A stretch of DNA of 64,000 bases from Streptomyces sp. NBC_00091. Lineage in GTDB: Bacteria; Actinomycetota; Actinomycetes; Streptomycetales; Streptomycetaceae. The first letter of the stretch is position 1. Each line of letters begins with the position of its first letter. The stretch is taken from the NCBI RefSeq assembly GCF_026343185.1, contig NZ_JAPEMA010000001.1, positions 1,178,001 through 1,242,000 on the forward strand. The letters run 5' to 3'. Positions 27,236 to 35,506 of the stretch are shown one piece after another. A program made the translations under genes and the position numbers. A model generated the notes under the pieces. The model made no database searches. It saw only the letters and a list, made by a program, of their open reading frames with translations, and had not been told where the DNA came from.

Positions 27236-29713
27236 CTAGCCGCCCGAGGTGAGAGTGGCGGCCAGTAGGCGGGCGCTCGCGGGGACGCTTCCGGTCTGTT
27301 CAGCATGGCCCGCGTGAGCCTGGTCCAGGGTGGGCAAGAGGCTCGGTGCGCGGTCGGTGGGGGCGCGGTCCAGGAGCGTGGTGCCCGTTTCGGCTTCCTG
27401 GGTGGGGGCGTAGCCAGCCGCGCGGAGGGCCGACAGCGTTTCCTCCGGCGGGGCGGTGGAGATCAGGACGGTGGGGGCGATCCGGCGCAGGCGGAGTTTG
27501 GCCAGGCCTCGGGACTGCGCCACCTCAGCGATCAGTGCGGTGTCGTCCGAGCGGATGCAGCAGGCGGAGCGGACGACCTTGAGCTGTCCGTGAGTGCGGG
27601 CGGTGTCCTTGATCGTGTAGGCCAGTGGTTGCGGGAGCGGGGTGCCGCGCTCGCTTGCCGCCGTGAGGCGGTCGAGGAGTTCGTCCGCGCTCCAGCCGGC
27701 GTCCAGGGCCCGGCGGACGGAAACCGCGGTGATGCGCCAGACCACCGCGTGGCCCTCGGACTCGATGTCGCCGACGGCGGAGAGCAGGTCGGCGAGGGCG
27801 GGCGCGGGCGCGCCGGTGACCGTGGCGGTCAGGTCGCTCTGGAACCGGGCCTTGTCGCTGGGCTCGGGCAGCGCTGCGTACAGCTCCTCGCGGAGGGTGG
27901 TCACCGCCTTCGCCAGGGCGGGGCGGAGGGCGAGGTCTTCGCCCAGGCCCTCCGAGCCGCGGGCGGCCGGGTCCGCGCCCGCGCCGGGCACTGCCGGGTA
28001 GTGGTGGGCAGCTCCCGCCTCCAGCAGTCGGCACAGGGCCCTCCCGGCGGGGGTGAGCGCGCCGTGGGCGACCACGCCGAGCAGGGCCGCCTCTGTCAGG
28101 GTGGCCGCCAGGCGGTCGAGCACTCCGTCCAGGCCGGTCAGCTCCCCGGCGCCGTCTGCGGCCAGGTGGCCGCGCAGGGCAGGCTGGAACCATGCGGCCA
28201 GGGAGAGCAGTTCGGTGTATCCCCGCGCGTTCCCGGTCAGCCCGTGTCCGTCGGGGAGGACGGCCAGCGCCCGTAGGACCCCGGTGCGGAGGGTCACGGC
28301 GTCCTGGTCCTGCGGGCTGATGAGCGCGACCGGGGTCTCGTCGGGGTCCGGCCAGTGGCTGAGAACTGCGGGGACCACGGCCCAGGCTGCCAGCAGCGGC
28401 AGCAGTTTGCCCGCGGGCGGAGCGGCGGCCCAGGCGTCGTAGCGGTCGCTCGGCAACAGCCGGGCGGAGGGCTTGGGGGCCTTGAGGTTCCGGCGGCCGC
28501 GGGAAGCGGGGGCCGGTTCGTCGTCCCGGGGCGCGGCCAGTCCGGCGCTCACCGCGAGGTCCAGCCACAGCCGGGTGCCGGCCTCATCGGCCCCGGCCGC
28601 CTTGGCCAGCCGCCGGGTGTCCCGTACGGCGATCCCGCCCGCCTTGCGGATCACGACCGGCTGGGCGGCCAGCGCCCGCAGGACCAGTTCAGCCCGCCAG
28701 GCGGCCGCCGCGGCGGCCGTGCCACCCTCGCCCTCCCAGCCGGACGGCAGCGGCGCGGTGGCAGTGAACGGCTCCGGTTCCAGCCGGGGGCTGGGCGCCG
28801 CGCCCTCATCGCGGAGCGCACGGGCGACCTCGTACGGAAGTTCCACCAGGTCGAGGCCGGAGGGGATCAGTAGTCCGCGCCCGGCCAGCCAATCGGTGCC
28901 GTCATCGCCGCTGCCGCCCTCCCGGAAGACGTACTTGGCGTCCGGGCCCGCGTACTGCGACCCATACCGGCCGACGAAGCAGCAGGTCCGCAGCAGCGGC
29001 GGGCCGGGTACCAGGTGGTCCAGCAGCTCCAGCGCCCGGACCGGAGCGTCCGCCACCAGTGCCCGCACCCGGGCGGGATCGGCGAGCAGAGCGGTGATCA
29101 GCTCCTGCGCCTCGTCGCGGGTACGGCCCGCGCCCTCGCCGAAGAGGTTTGCGGCGATCCGCTTGACCTCTGGGGCGTTGTAGGCGGTGGTCAGCAGCCG
29201 GTCGGCCCTGCGCCCATAACCGTCGAACCCGGCGGCGCGGACGTGCAGCAGTGGTGGGATCGCCAGTTGCCCCTTGGGCGCGGGAAGCAGCAGCGCGCGC
29301 TCCCGCAGTCGGGTGAGTGTGTGTTCCGCCCGCTGCCGCTTCTCCCCCGGCTCGAACCAGGACAGTACGTCCCGCTCGGGCACCCATCGGTCCGCGGGTT
29401 CCACCGGGGGAACGGGCTTCCGCTGTTGCCAGGGATACCGGGGCCCGTCCTCGACCTCGCCACCGGCTACGGGGCCGTGCCGCTCCAGGGCAAGGGCGCC
29501 GATGGAAGCGAGCAATTCCAGTTCTCCGGCGGTGCCCGCCATCAGGCCCTGGCCCACCGACTCGTCGGTGAGCAGGTGTTCGGCGAGCTCGCGGAGGGTG
29601 GTGATCCGTCGGTACCCGGCGGCGAGCGGCAGATCCCGCTCCTCCAGCAACGCGGTCAGCCGCTGAGGATCCAGGGTCCCCAGCCATTTCGCAAGGGCGG
29701 TACGCGCATTCAC
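27236..29713 (-). CDS. Helicase-associated (XPB/Ssl2-like, Helicase_C_3) domain protein
   Basis: The 825-residue protein resembles the Streptomyces helicase-associated family. Its N-terminus is helical (ALAKWLGTLDPQRLTALLEERDLPLAAG, then LRELAEHLLTDESV). The C-terminal about 140 residues resemble Helicase_C_3: AYTIKDTARTHGQLKVVRSACCIRSDD, then LRLRRIAPTVLISTAPPEETLSALRAAGY. I see no Walker motifs, so it is not a motor itself. Homologues usually sit near an XPB-type helicase; here the nearest helicases are the defence ones. GTG start; convergent to the GIY-YIG gene with a 39-base gap. Its role in the island is unclear. The 173 bases to the next gene show no further gene. Confidence 0.75.
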   Translation of the reverse strand: MNARTALAKWLGTLDPQRLTALLEERDLPLAAGYRRITTLRELAEHLLTDESVGQGLMAGTAGELELLASIGALALERHGPVAGGEVEDGPRYPWQQRKPVPPVEPADRWVPERDVLSWFEPGEKRQRAEHTLTRLRERALLLPAPKGQLAIPPLLHVRAAGFDGYGRRADRLLTTAYNAPEVKRIAANLFGEGAGRTRDEAQELITALLADPARVRALVADAPVRALELLDHLVPGPPLLRTCCFVGRYGSQYAGPDAKYVFREGGSGDDGTDWLAGRGLLIPSGLDLVELPYEVARALRDEGAAPSPRLEPEPFTATAPLPSGWEGEGGTAAAAAAWRAELVLRALAAQPVVIRKAGGIAVRDTRRLAKAAGADEAGTRLWLDLAVSAGLAAPRDDEPAPASRGRRNLKAPKPSARLLPSDRYDAWAAAPPAGKLLPLLAAWAVVPAVLSHWPDPDETPVALISPQDQDAVTLRTGVLRALAVLPDGHGLTGNARGYTELLSLAAWFQPALRGHLAADGAGELTGLDGVLDRLAATLTEAALLGVVAHGALTPAGRALCRLLEAGAAHHYPAVPGAGADPAARGSEGLGEDLALRPALAKAVTTLREELYAALPEPSDKARFQSDLTATVTGAPAPALADLLSAVGDIESEGHAVVWRITAVSVRRALDAGWSADELLDRLTAASERGTPLPQPLAYTIKDTARTHGQLKVVRSACCIRSDDTALIAEVAQSRGLAKLRLRRIAPTVLISTAPPEETLSALRAAGYAPTQEAETGTTLLDRAPTDRAPSLLPTLDQAHAGHAEQTGSVPASARLLAATLTSGG

Positions 29714-29886
29714 CCGGCCAGGCTAGCGCCGTCCGGTCACCCCGCGGGGGTGAACCGGGCCCGTCACCTCGCCGCCGCGCGAACGGGCTTCGATGTCCGG
29801 AGGGTTCTGAGAATGCGGTCGATGTCTCCCGCCACTGGGCGCCCGAGGCAGGTACATCACCATGACCACCCTGGCAGTTTCCCTGG

Positions 29887-31344
29887 CTACCGCCAGGCAC
29901 GGACAAGGTCTTCCGGACCCCAATGCGCCGCAAGAGGTAGATCACCCTCGACACCGCAACGGGACACCGCAACCAGCGCCGTGTCCGGCTCGGCGCCGGG
30001 CACGGCGAGCATGTCCCGTACCAGGGCGTCGTACTCACGACGGCCGAACGGCTGCGACTCCAGCCACTTCACCGAGCCGATGAAGTGAACCTGCCCTGCG
30101 ACGGGTTCACGGTCGGCTCCGATCAGGTCGATCTCCGGGTTGTTCTGCCGGTTCCACCAGCCCCCGACCGCCTCTGTCTGCGGCCACATCTCGTCGGGCA
30201 GCAGCCGCAGCAGCGACTCGCGGACGACCGGCTCGACGGCCCGGCCCCGCCAGGCCGTCCACGACCGCTCGATGCGCTCCAGCGCCAGATCACCGCGACC
30301 GCGCTCGATGAGCGGGATACCTCGCTGCAGGAAAGCCAGCCAGAACCGGAGGTACGGATCGGCGATGCGATAGCGCTTGTTCTTGCTATCCGCCTTGACC
30401 GACAGCGGCAGGTCAGCGGCCAGGACCCGCTTGGCCAGCAGCGTGTTCAGCAGCGGAGACAGCGTGCCCGAGGGCAGCGCGCCCGCACCGCCGGCCTGTG
30501 CGGCAATGGTGGAGAAGGTCCGCTCGCCACTGCCGACCGCTTCCAGGACCGCGCGCGAGTGGGACGCCTCGGGAAACTCCTCCAGCAGCGACAGCTCGCC
30601 CGCCACCAACAGCGGCGCAAGCGGGTTGGCCACAGCCTCGCGCAGGAAGTCTCTGCGGTCCATCCCCGGCCGCCAGGACTGAACGATCTCCGGGAACCCT
30701 CCGGTGATCAGCAGCGCGTCCACCGCTTCCGCCGCGTCGAGACCGGTCATCCGCTGCACATCGGCCAGATGCAGCGGCTGTACGGTCATCTTGGCCGCCC
30801 GGCCGAAGAACGGGCGGCCATAGGACTGCAGCGCCTCCATCACCGACATGTCACTGCCGACCAGGATCAACAGGACCGGCTTGGCGGACAGGTGCCGGTC
30901 CCAGACCGTCTGCAGCGCCCCCTCGAACTCCCCGTCCTGTTCCACCAGCCACGGCACCTCGTCGACCACCGCAATGCTCGGGGCATCGTCCGGAACCGCG
31001 ACCGCCAGGGAACGCAGTGCCTGGTTCCAGTCGGCGGCCTGCAGTCCGGCCACCAGCTCAGCCCCGGGCAGAGCGGAATGCGCCAGCGTCGCGGCGAAGT
31101 CCGCCCGCTCGGCCACGGCGTTGCGTCCCCGGGTCGCCTGGAAGACCACGTACGGAAGCCCGGAACGGTCGCAGAACTCCTGGACCAGACGAGACTTGCC
31201 CACCCGGCGCCGCCCCGTCACGATCACAGCCTGACCACGCGTGGCGCCCGTACCGCCGACCACCAGGCCCAGCTGCCGAGCCAGCTGATCCAGATCAGCA
31301 GACCTGCCCTTGAACTCCATCAGCGCCCCATTCCCAGCATCCAT
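29887..31344 (-). CDS. AAA/STAND-like ATPase with C-terminal DUF234 domain
   Basis: The 485-residue protein has P-loop GRRRVGKS (44-51), Walker B IAVVDEVPW, and sensor LILVGSDMSVM of the archaeal-ATPase family widespread in bacteria. The C-terminal part has DUF234 features: RYRIADPYLRFWLAFL, then a PD-(D/E)XK-like core PEIDLIGAD with GSVKW after a strand. Such proteins are associated with mobile and defence DNA, but their activity is poorly known. Two ATG starts are possible (31344 and 31320), neither with a strong ribosome site. It is the last gene before the right island end and has an AT-rich repeat-containing promoter region. Confidence 0.8.
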   Translation of the reverse strand: MDAGNGALMEFKGRSADLDQLARQLGLVVGGTGATRGQAVIVTGRRRVGKSRLVQEFCDRSGLPYVVFQATRGRNAVAERADFAATLAHSALPGAELVAGLQAADWNQALRSLAVAVPDDAPSIAVVDEVPWLVEQDGEFEGALQTVWDRHLSAKPVLLILVGSDMSVMEALQSYGRPFFGRAAKMTVQPLHLADVQRMTGLDAAEAVDALLITGGFPEIVQSWRPGMDRRDFLREAVANPLAPLLVAGELSLLEEFPEASHSRAVLEAVGSGERTFSTIAAQAGGAGALPSGTLSPLLNTLLAKRVLAADLPLSVKADSKNKRYRIADPYLRFWLAFLQRGIPLIERGRGDLALERIERSWTAWRGRAVEPVVRESLLRLLPDEMWPQTEAVGGWWNRQNNPEIDLIGADREPVAGQVHFIGSVKWLESQPFGRREYDALVRDMLAVPGAEPDTALVAVSRCGVEGDLPLAAHWGPEDLVRAWR

Positions 31345-31350
31345 GGAACA

Positions 31351-31378
31351 TAGATTCGATATTACGTAGATTGAATCT
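31351..31378 (-). promoter_or_regulatory. AT-rich repeat, putative operator/promoter of the DUF234 ATPase
   Basis: AGATTC (31352-31357) and GAATCT (31373-31378) form an inverted repeat, and TAGATT recurs at 31351 and 31367 as direct repeats 16 bases apart. The stretch is far more AT-rich than its surroundings and starts 7 bases before the ATPase start codon at 31344. The transcript would then have a very short leader. Function is inferred from position. Confidence 0.4.
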
Positions 31379-31531
31379 TACTTACATGCTAGCTCGCTTT
31401 CCGACTCGCACAGCGGAAGATCCTCGTGAAGTCCAGTGACGCCTACGGCTCGCCGGAGGCATTCATCGAGTGGGTCGCCGCCACCAGGATTCGAAACTTC
31501 ACATTCTGTGACATTCGGCAGGGGTACTGTC

Positions 31532-31582
31532 CGGCCTCCGGAGCCGTGTGCGCAGGTTCGAATCCTGCCGGGGGCACTTCGC
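31532..31582 (+). repeat. attR: right copy of the 51-base direct repeat (tRNA-Arg 3' fragment)
   Basis: Exact copy of 81-131. It holds the anticodon-arm to acceptor 3' half of tRNA-Arg with no 5' half, so it is not a functional tRNA. It marks the right island boundary. The 150 bases before it (31380-31531) hold no convincing gene. Confidence 0.93.
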
Positions 31583-31592
31583 AGGAAGTGCC

Positions 31593-31632
31593 AAGACCCT
31601 CCAATCAGCGAATGCTGTTGGAGGGTCTTTTT
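31593..31632 (+). terminator. Original terminator of the tRNA-Arg gene, displaced by the island
   Basis: AGACCCTCCAA (31594-31604) pairs with TTGGAGGGTCT (31618-31628) and is followed by a T-run. It starts 11 bases after attR, just where the tRNA terminator would be in an empty site. It may also stop the leftward operon that ends at 31664. Confidence 0.82.
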
Positions 31633-31663
31633 GCGTTCGCCCTGGAGGGCGATGAGCTGACGC

Positions 31664-32722
31664 CTACGGGGTACCCGGGTCGGTGGGCCAGGGGTTGGTG
31701 GTGGCCTCCGAGTCGCCGGTGTCTTCGGGTGGGGGCGCGGGGGTGGGGTCCTCGGTGGTGGATTCCGTCCAGAGGCGGCTGCGGACGCGCTCGGCTTCCT
31801 CCTGACGGCCGGCCGCCGCCAGGAGGCGCAGGAGGCGGTGCAGGAACGACTGGCGTTCGGCGGAGGGTTCGCCCAGGCCTAGGTCCTCCAGGAACGCTTC
31901 CACGCGGGCGACCACGTCCGGCGGCTCGTGCTGGGGATGGTCCCGCGGGAGGGTGTCGTCGTCCGGCCAGGGCGCGGGTCCCGGCTCCGGTGGCCCGTCG
32001 ACCAGGTGCCGGAACAGCTCGACCACCTCGGTGTTGTTCGACGCGGCGGAGAGCTGGGCGAGGGGGCCGAGGAGGTCCACCGCCCGTTCGATGTCCTCGT
32101 CGTGGCGGGCGAGCCACCAGACCACGGCGCTGCCGGGGCTCTGGAGGATCTCGTCCGCGAGGTATTTCCGCTTGCTCCGCTCGTACTGACGCTCCTGTTC
32201 CCAGGTGTCCTCCTCCTTCCGGAGGCCCGCGAGCCTGCGCAGGCGGTCGCGGTCCTCCGGGACGAGGGTCAGCGTGACGTCCGTGGCCATGACGACCAGC
32301 GTGGCGCTGTCGTCCAGGGCATGGGAGCCCAGCCGTTCCTCGAGCAGGTACTGGACGGAGCCGTACCGGTCGGGCCGTTCGCGACGGGTGAGTTCCTGCG
32401 CCCTCCTGATCACGCTGGCTACCGCGAGCCCGGCCCGGTTCCCGTGCGGCACGTCGCCTTCCGTTCCGGCCGGCCGCCACCACACCGACGCCGAGAGGAG
32501 GAAGTCGTAGTCGGGAAGCAGGCTGGGCACGGCCACCTGGTCCAGGTGCGCCTCCCGGAACGGGGCCTCGGCAGGCCGTTGGGGCTCGGCCGAGGCCTCC
32601 GCGGCCGCGGCGGCTTCGGCGCGCCGGGCGCGCAGGCGGGCGCGTTCCGTACGCTTCATGAGGACGAGGCCGAGTGCGGCTGCGCCGGCCGCGATGAGGA
32701 AGATCCAGGCCAAGGTGTTCAC
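31664..32722 (-). CDS. Single-span membrane protein, third gene of the TIR cassette
   Basis: A 352-residue protein. GTG is followed by a hydrophobic segment (about residues 4-23: LAWIFLIAAGAAALGLVLM) then KRTERARLRARR, giving a short outside N-terminus and a cytosolic body. The body is helical and charged; I recognise no family. The segment HARDED-like WLARHDEDIERAVDLLGPLAQL and the last 60 Pro/Glu/Thr-rich residues show no catalytic motif. Its GTG overlaps the stop of the NTPase gene (GTGA), so it is co-translated with it. It may anchor the cassette's complex at the membrane or act there. Confidence 0.75.
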   Translation of the reverse strand: MNTLAWIFLIAAGAAALGLVLMKRTERARLRARRAEAAAAAEASAEPQRPAEAPFREAHLDQVAVPSLLPDYDFLLSASVWWRPAGTEGDVPHGNRAGLAVASVIRRAQELTRRERPDRYGSVQYLLEERLGSHALDDSATLVVMATDVTLTLVPEDRDRLRRLAGLRKEEDTWEQERQYERSKRKYLADEILQSPGSAVVWWLARHDEDIERAVDLLGPLAQLSAASNNTEVVELFRHLVDGPPEPGPAPWPDDDTLPRDHPQHEPPDVVARVEAFLEDLGLGEPSAERQSFLHRLLRLLAAAGRQEEAERVRSRLWTESTTEDPTPAPPPEDTGDSEATTNPWPTDPGTP

Positions 32723-34656
32723 CGGGCGCCTCCTGAGCCCGCGGACGCGAAGGCTCCGTCCGGCTCGATGCCCTGAACCGTGTCGATCTCCTGCCAGAGC
32801 CGGGTCGCGGTGGATTCCCGTTCCGGCCGCCCTTCCGCCCAGGCGCAGGTGGTCGCGTAGAGCTGGTTGCTGCGCCGGTCGCTGCCGGCGACGGCCTGTA
32901 CCAGGCAGCCGAGCGCGGACTCCCGCCGTACCCCGGGCATGAGCGCGGATGCGGTCAGCCAGGTCCGGATGAGCGGGGACCAGTCGTCCGGCGGGCTGTG
33001 TTCCATGGCGCCGCGCCATACGCCGACCAGTTCCGGCCACGGCAGATCCGAGGGCAGTGCGGCCTGTGGGAACAGCTCGAGGAGCAGTCCGAGGTTGCCC
33101 ACTGAGCGGCGGCCGGTGTGTGCGGCGATCCGGCTGATCAGGAACCTTCGCAGGCGCCGGTCGGCCTGGACCAGTTCGAAGAGCGCCGTCCGGGCTTCCG
33201 CGCCCCGGGGTTGCAGGGCCAGGTGGTGGAGCCGGACGACCGCCTGGTGCGGGTGCGTCGCGGACATCATCCCGCCGCAGACCTCGGTCAGTACGCGCAG
33301 GAGGCCCGGGGGAAGCGCGGTCGCCCCGGCCCAGCCGAGGATCCGGTCGCGGACGACGCGGCCCTGGCGCTGGTCGCCGAGTCCCAGCTCCAGGGCGGCC
33401 CTTGCCTCCTCGTGCAGGCGGGGCGAGTGGCTCTCCGCCCAGCTCTCGGCAAGCTTCAGCCAGTCGCGGGTGAGTCCCGCTCCGAGGGCCTGTTCGGTGA
33501 AGCGCGCGACGAGGGCCGCCCGGTCGGCGCCCGTGAGGTCGTCGAGCCTGATGGTCCGGTCGACCCAGTTGCCGAGCGCAGCTCGCAGTGCGGGGTAGTG
33601 CAGCCAGAAGTGCCTGCGGACATGGGCGTCGTACTCCAGGCCCTCGAAGAGGATCTGCCCCTGACTGTTCCTGCGGATGCGCAGTTTCTCCAGCTGGGCG
33701 AGCAGATCGGGCTGCGCGAGACCGGGCGGGGTCTCGTCGCCGTGTCCGAGTTCCGTCAGCAGGGCGTTGCGGCTGTGGAAGACCGCGTCCTCGCAGGCGC
33801 CGTGCAGCATCGCGGCAGTCAGCAGCAGCGCCCGGTCATCGGCGCTCTGGAGGTCGGCGACCTGCCGGGCCGCTTCGTCGGCGCGGTTGGTGACGGCGTC
33901 GAGCGCCTCCTGGCACCAGCGGCCGAACTCCGTGCCGTGGCGGCCGCCGTCCCTGACCCGCCGGACCATCTCGCAGAAGCGTGCGAGCTCGCGCATCGGC
34001 TCCTCGGCCATGAACGCTTCCAGCGCCCGGGTCCGTAATTGCTCCGCGTCGCATTCGATTCCGGCCACGCGCAGGGCGAGGCGCACCACCGCCGTGGCCT
34101 GGGGCCGCTCCAGCGGGACCACCAGTGGGGCGAACTGCGGGTCCAGCACGTGGTCCAGCGCGGCCGGCAGGACGACGACCATCCGGGCCTTGGCGTGCTC
34201 GACGGCCGCGCGGTACGAGGCGAGGGTCTCCTGGGCCTCGGGGTAGTCCTTGTAGGAGGTGCCGGTGAGGTCGAGGAGGAAGCGGTCGCGCGGGCCCGCG
34301 TCCAGGGGACCCTCGGGCTTCTCCGCCGTCAGCTCTTCGAACCTGCCCTCCTCGCCGGCTCCGGTGTCCGCGGCCTCGTGGAGGAGCACGGTCGCCGCCG
34401 CGCTCCGGCCGATGCCCGCCGGCCCCTGGAGCAGGACCACCGCTCCGGGGGCTTCGAGCCGGTGGGCCGCCTCTCCGTAGTTGCCCGGGTGGACGAACAC
34501 GCGGCGCAGTCGCGCGCGCCGCTCCCGGACGATGTGCAGGGGGTCCCGGCCTTGCCCGGGCGGCGTGACGCCGACGTAGACGTTCTGCGTTCCGGACCCG
34601 TGGTGGGAGGGGCCGGTGCTGCCGAGGACGTAGCTGTGGGAGTCCCCCGGCATCAC
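32719..34656 (-). CDS. P-loop NTPase-like protein with altered Walker A (TIR cassette)
   Basis: A 645-residue protein. Residues 74-85 read VLLQGPAGIGRS, a Walker A pattern in which the catalytic Lys is Arg (R84). FLLDLTGTSY (about 130) and MVVVLPAAL (Walker B-like) follow, then a long alpha-helical region resembling STAND/repeat sensors. The Lys-to-Arg change would weaken or abolish ATP hydrolysis, so it may only bind nucleotide. The N-terminus has HHGSGTQ, like HTGSGSQ in the TIR protein tail. The start is GTG 34656 or ATG 34653, both overlapping the TIR stop. No close family recognised. Confidence 0.7.
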   Translation of the reverse strand: MMPGDSHSYVLGSTGPSHHGSGTQNVYVGVTPPGQGRDPLHIVRERRARLRRVFVHPGNYGEAAHRLEAPGAVVLLQGPAGIGRSAAATVLLHEAADTGAGEEGRFEELTAEKPEGPLDAGPRDRFLLDLTGTSYKDYPEAQETLASYRAAVEHAKARMVVVLPAALDHVLDPQFAPLVVPLERPQATAVVRLALRVAGIECDAEQLRTRALEAFMAEEPMRELARFCEMVRRVRDGGRHGTEFGRWCQEALDAVTNRADEAARQVADLQSADDRALLLTAAMLHGACEDAVFHSRNALLTELGHGDETPPGLAQPDLLAQLEKLRIRRNSQGQILFEGLEYDAHVRRHFWLHYPALRAALGNWVDRTIRLDDLTGADRAALVARFTEQALGAGLTRDWLKLAESWAESHSPRLHEEARAALELGLGDQRQGRVVRDRILGWAGATALPPGLLRVLTEVCGGMMSATHPHQAVVRLHHLALQPRGAEARTALFELVQADRRLRRFLISRIAAHTGRRSVGNLGLLLELFPQAALPSDLPWPELVGVWRGAMEHSPPDDWSPLIRTWLTASALMPGVRRESALGCLVQAVAGSDRRSNQLYATTCAWAEGRPERESTATRLWQEIDTVQGIEPDGAFASAGSGGAR

Positions 34657-35423
34657 TCGTCGTCCTTACGGGGCTCCGCGCGGTCGACGGACTGCCGCAT
34701 GCCGCCGGAGTTGTCGCCCGCCACGTAGTTCACCCCCATCCCGTCGCCGGAGAACGTCGGCCCGTTGTACTGGGACCCGGAGCCGGTGTGGACCGGTCCG
34801 GCCGACTCGCTGACGAAGGTGCCGAGGTCGCCGTTGAGGTTGCCGATGCCGCCGCGCTGGCGGTGGCGTACGTCCCGTACCTGCATGCGGGCGGTGCCGG
34901 CGCGCTCCTGCGGCGGAGCCGGGTCCGCGCCGGCCGCCGCCTTCTTGTCCGCGGCGGCCAGCTGCGGGAGGAGCTCGGCCAGATCGTCGCCGATCCGCTT
35001 CAGGTCGCTCTCCGAGTTGCGGTGGTGGAACCTGCGGTACTGGCGGTCGGCCAGCTCCTGCAACTCGTGGGGGAGGGAGGTCCGGTCGAGCCGCGTCGTA
35101 CGGCCCACCAGGACCGGGATGACGTGGGCTCCGCTCTCGAAGGCCTCCAGGATCTCGCGGCGGGTCCAGTCCTGCGGGTCTTCGAGGGCGCGACGCCCGT
35201 CACGGGTCGCGGCCTCGGACCAGCGGGGGCCGATCACCGCCAGCAGGACGCTGCTGCGGCGCACGGCCGTGAGCAGTTCCTGGGGGAAGGCCTGTCCCGG
35301 GCGGATGGACTTGCTGGCGCGAAAGATCCGGTCGTCTCCGAAGCGGCTGGAAAGTTCGTGTGCGATGAGGGTCGCGGTCGCTTCCTCGTCTCCGGTGCGG
35401 TAATTGACGAAGATGTCGGGCAT
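34653..35423 (-). CDS. TIR-domain protein
   Basis: A 256-residue protein with an N-terminal TIR domain (1-150): IFVNYRTGDEEATATLIAHELSSRFG, SIRPGQAF, LLAVIGPRW, then WTRRE with E90 at the usual NADase catalytic position and VIPVLVGRT. Bacterial TIR proteins often cleave NAD or make signalling nucleotides in phage defence. A linker is followed by a Gly/Asn/Ser-rich tail of about 60 residues with HTGSGSQYNGP. AGGAGAGG lies before its ATG. It is followed by the overlapping NTPase and membrane genes, so the trio probably forms one sensor-effector unit. The catalytic claim is inferred from motif position. Confidence 0.85.
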   Translation of the reverse strand: MPDIFVNYRTGDEEATATLIAHELSSRFGDDRIFRASKSIRPGQAFPQELLTAVRRSSVLLAVIGPRWSEAATRDGRRALEDPQDWTRREILEAFESGAHVIPVLVGRTTRLDRTSLPHELQELADRQYRRFHHRNSESDLKRIGDDLAELLPQLAAADKKAAAGADPAPPQERAGTARMQVRDVRHRQRGGIGNLNGDLGTFVSESAGPVHTGSGSQYNGPTFSGDGMGVNYVAGDNSGGMRQSVDRAEPRKDDE

Positions 35424-35506
35424 GGCGGATTCCTCTCCTTGCGCAGACGTGAGTACAGAGATGGGTCGGGCCTGGACGGGGTGCCTTCAGGGGTGCACGG
35501 CCCGCT

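Larger units (their letters stand above)
81..31582. mobile_element. tRNA-Arg-integrated genomic island, 31.5 kb, defence cargo, decayed integrase
   Basis: The two copies of a 51-base direct repeat bound this segment. The left copy is part of an intact tRNA gene, the right copy an orphan tRNA 3' fragment, the classic signature of tyrosine-recombinase integration at a tRNA. The integrase relic lies next to the left end, as expected. I see no conjugation, replication or phage structural genes, so the element is now a cargo island rather than a complete ICE or prophage. The integrase is broken, so excision would need a recombinase supplied in trans. Confidence 0.9.

Noticed and set aside
31426..31720. 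Open frame crossing the attR tRNA fragment
   Set aside because: It includes the tRNA repeat and a terminator hairpin, so it is unlikely to be a protein.
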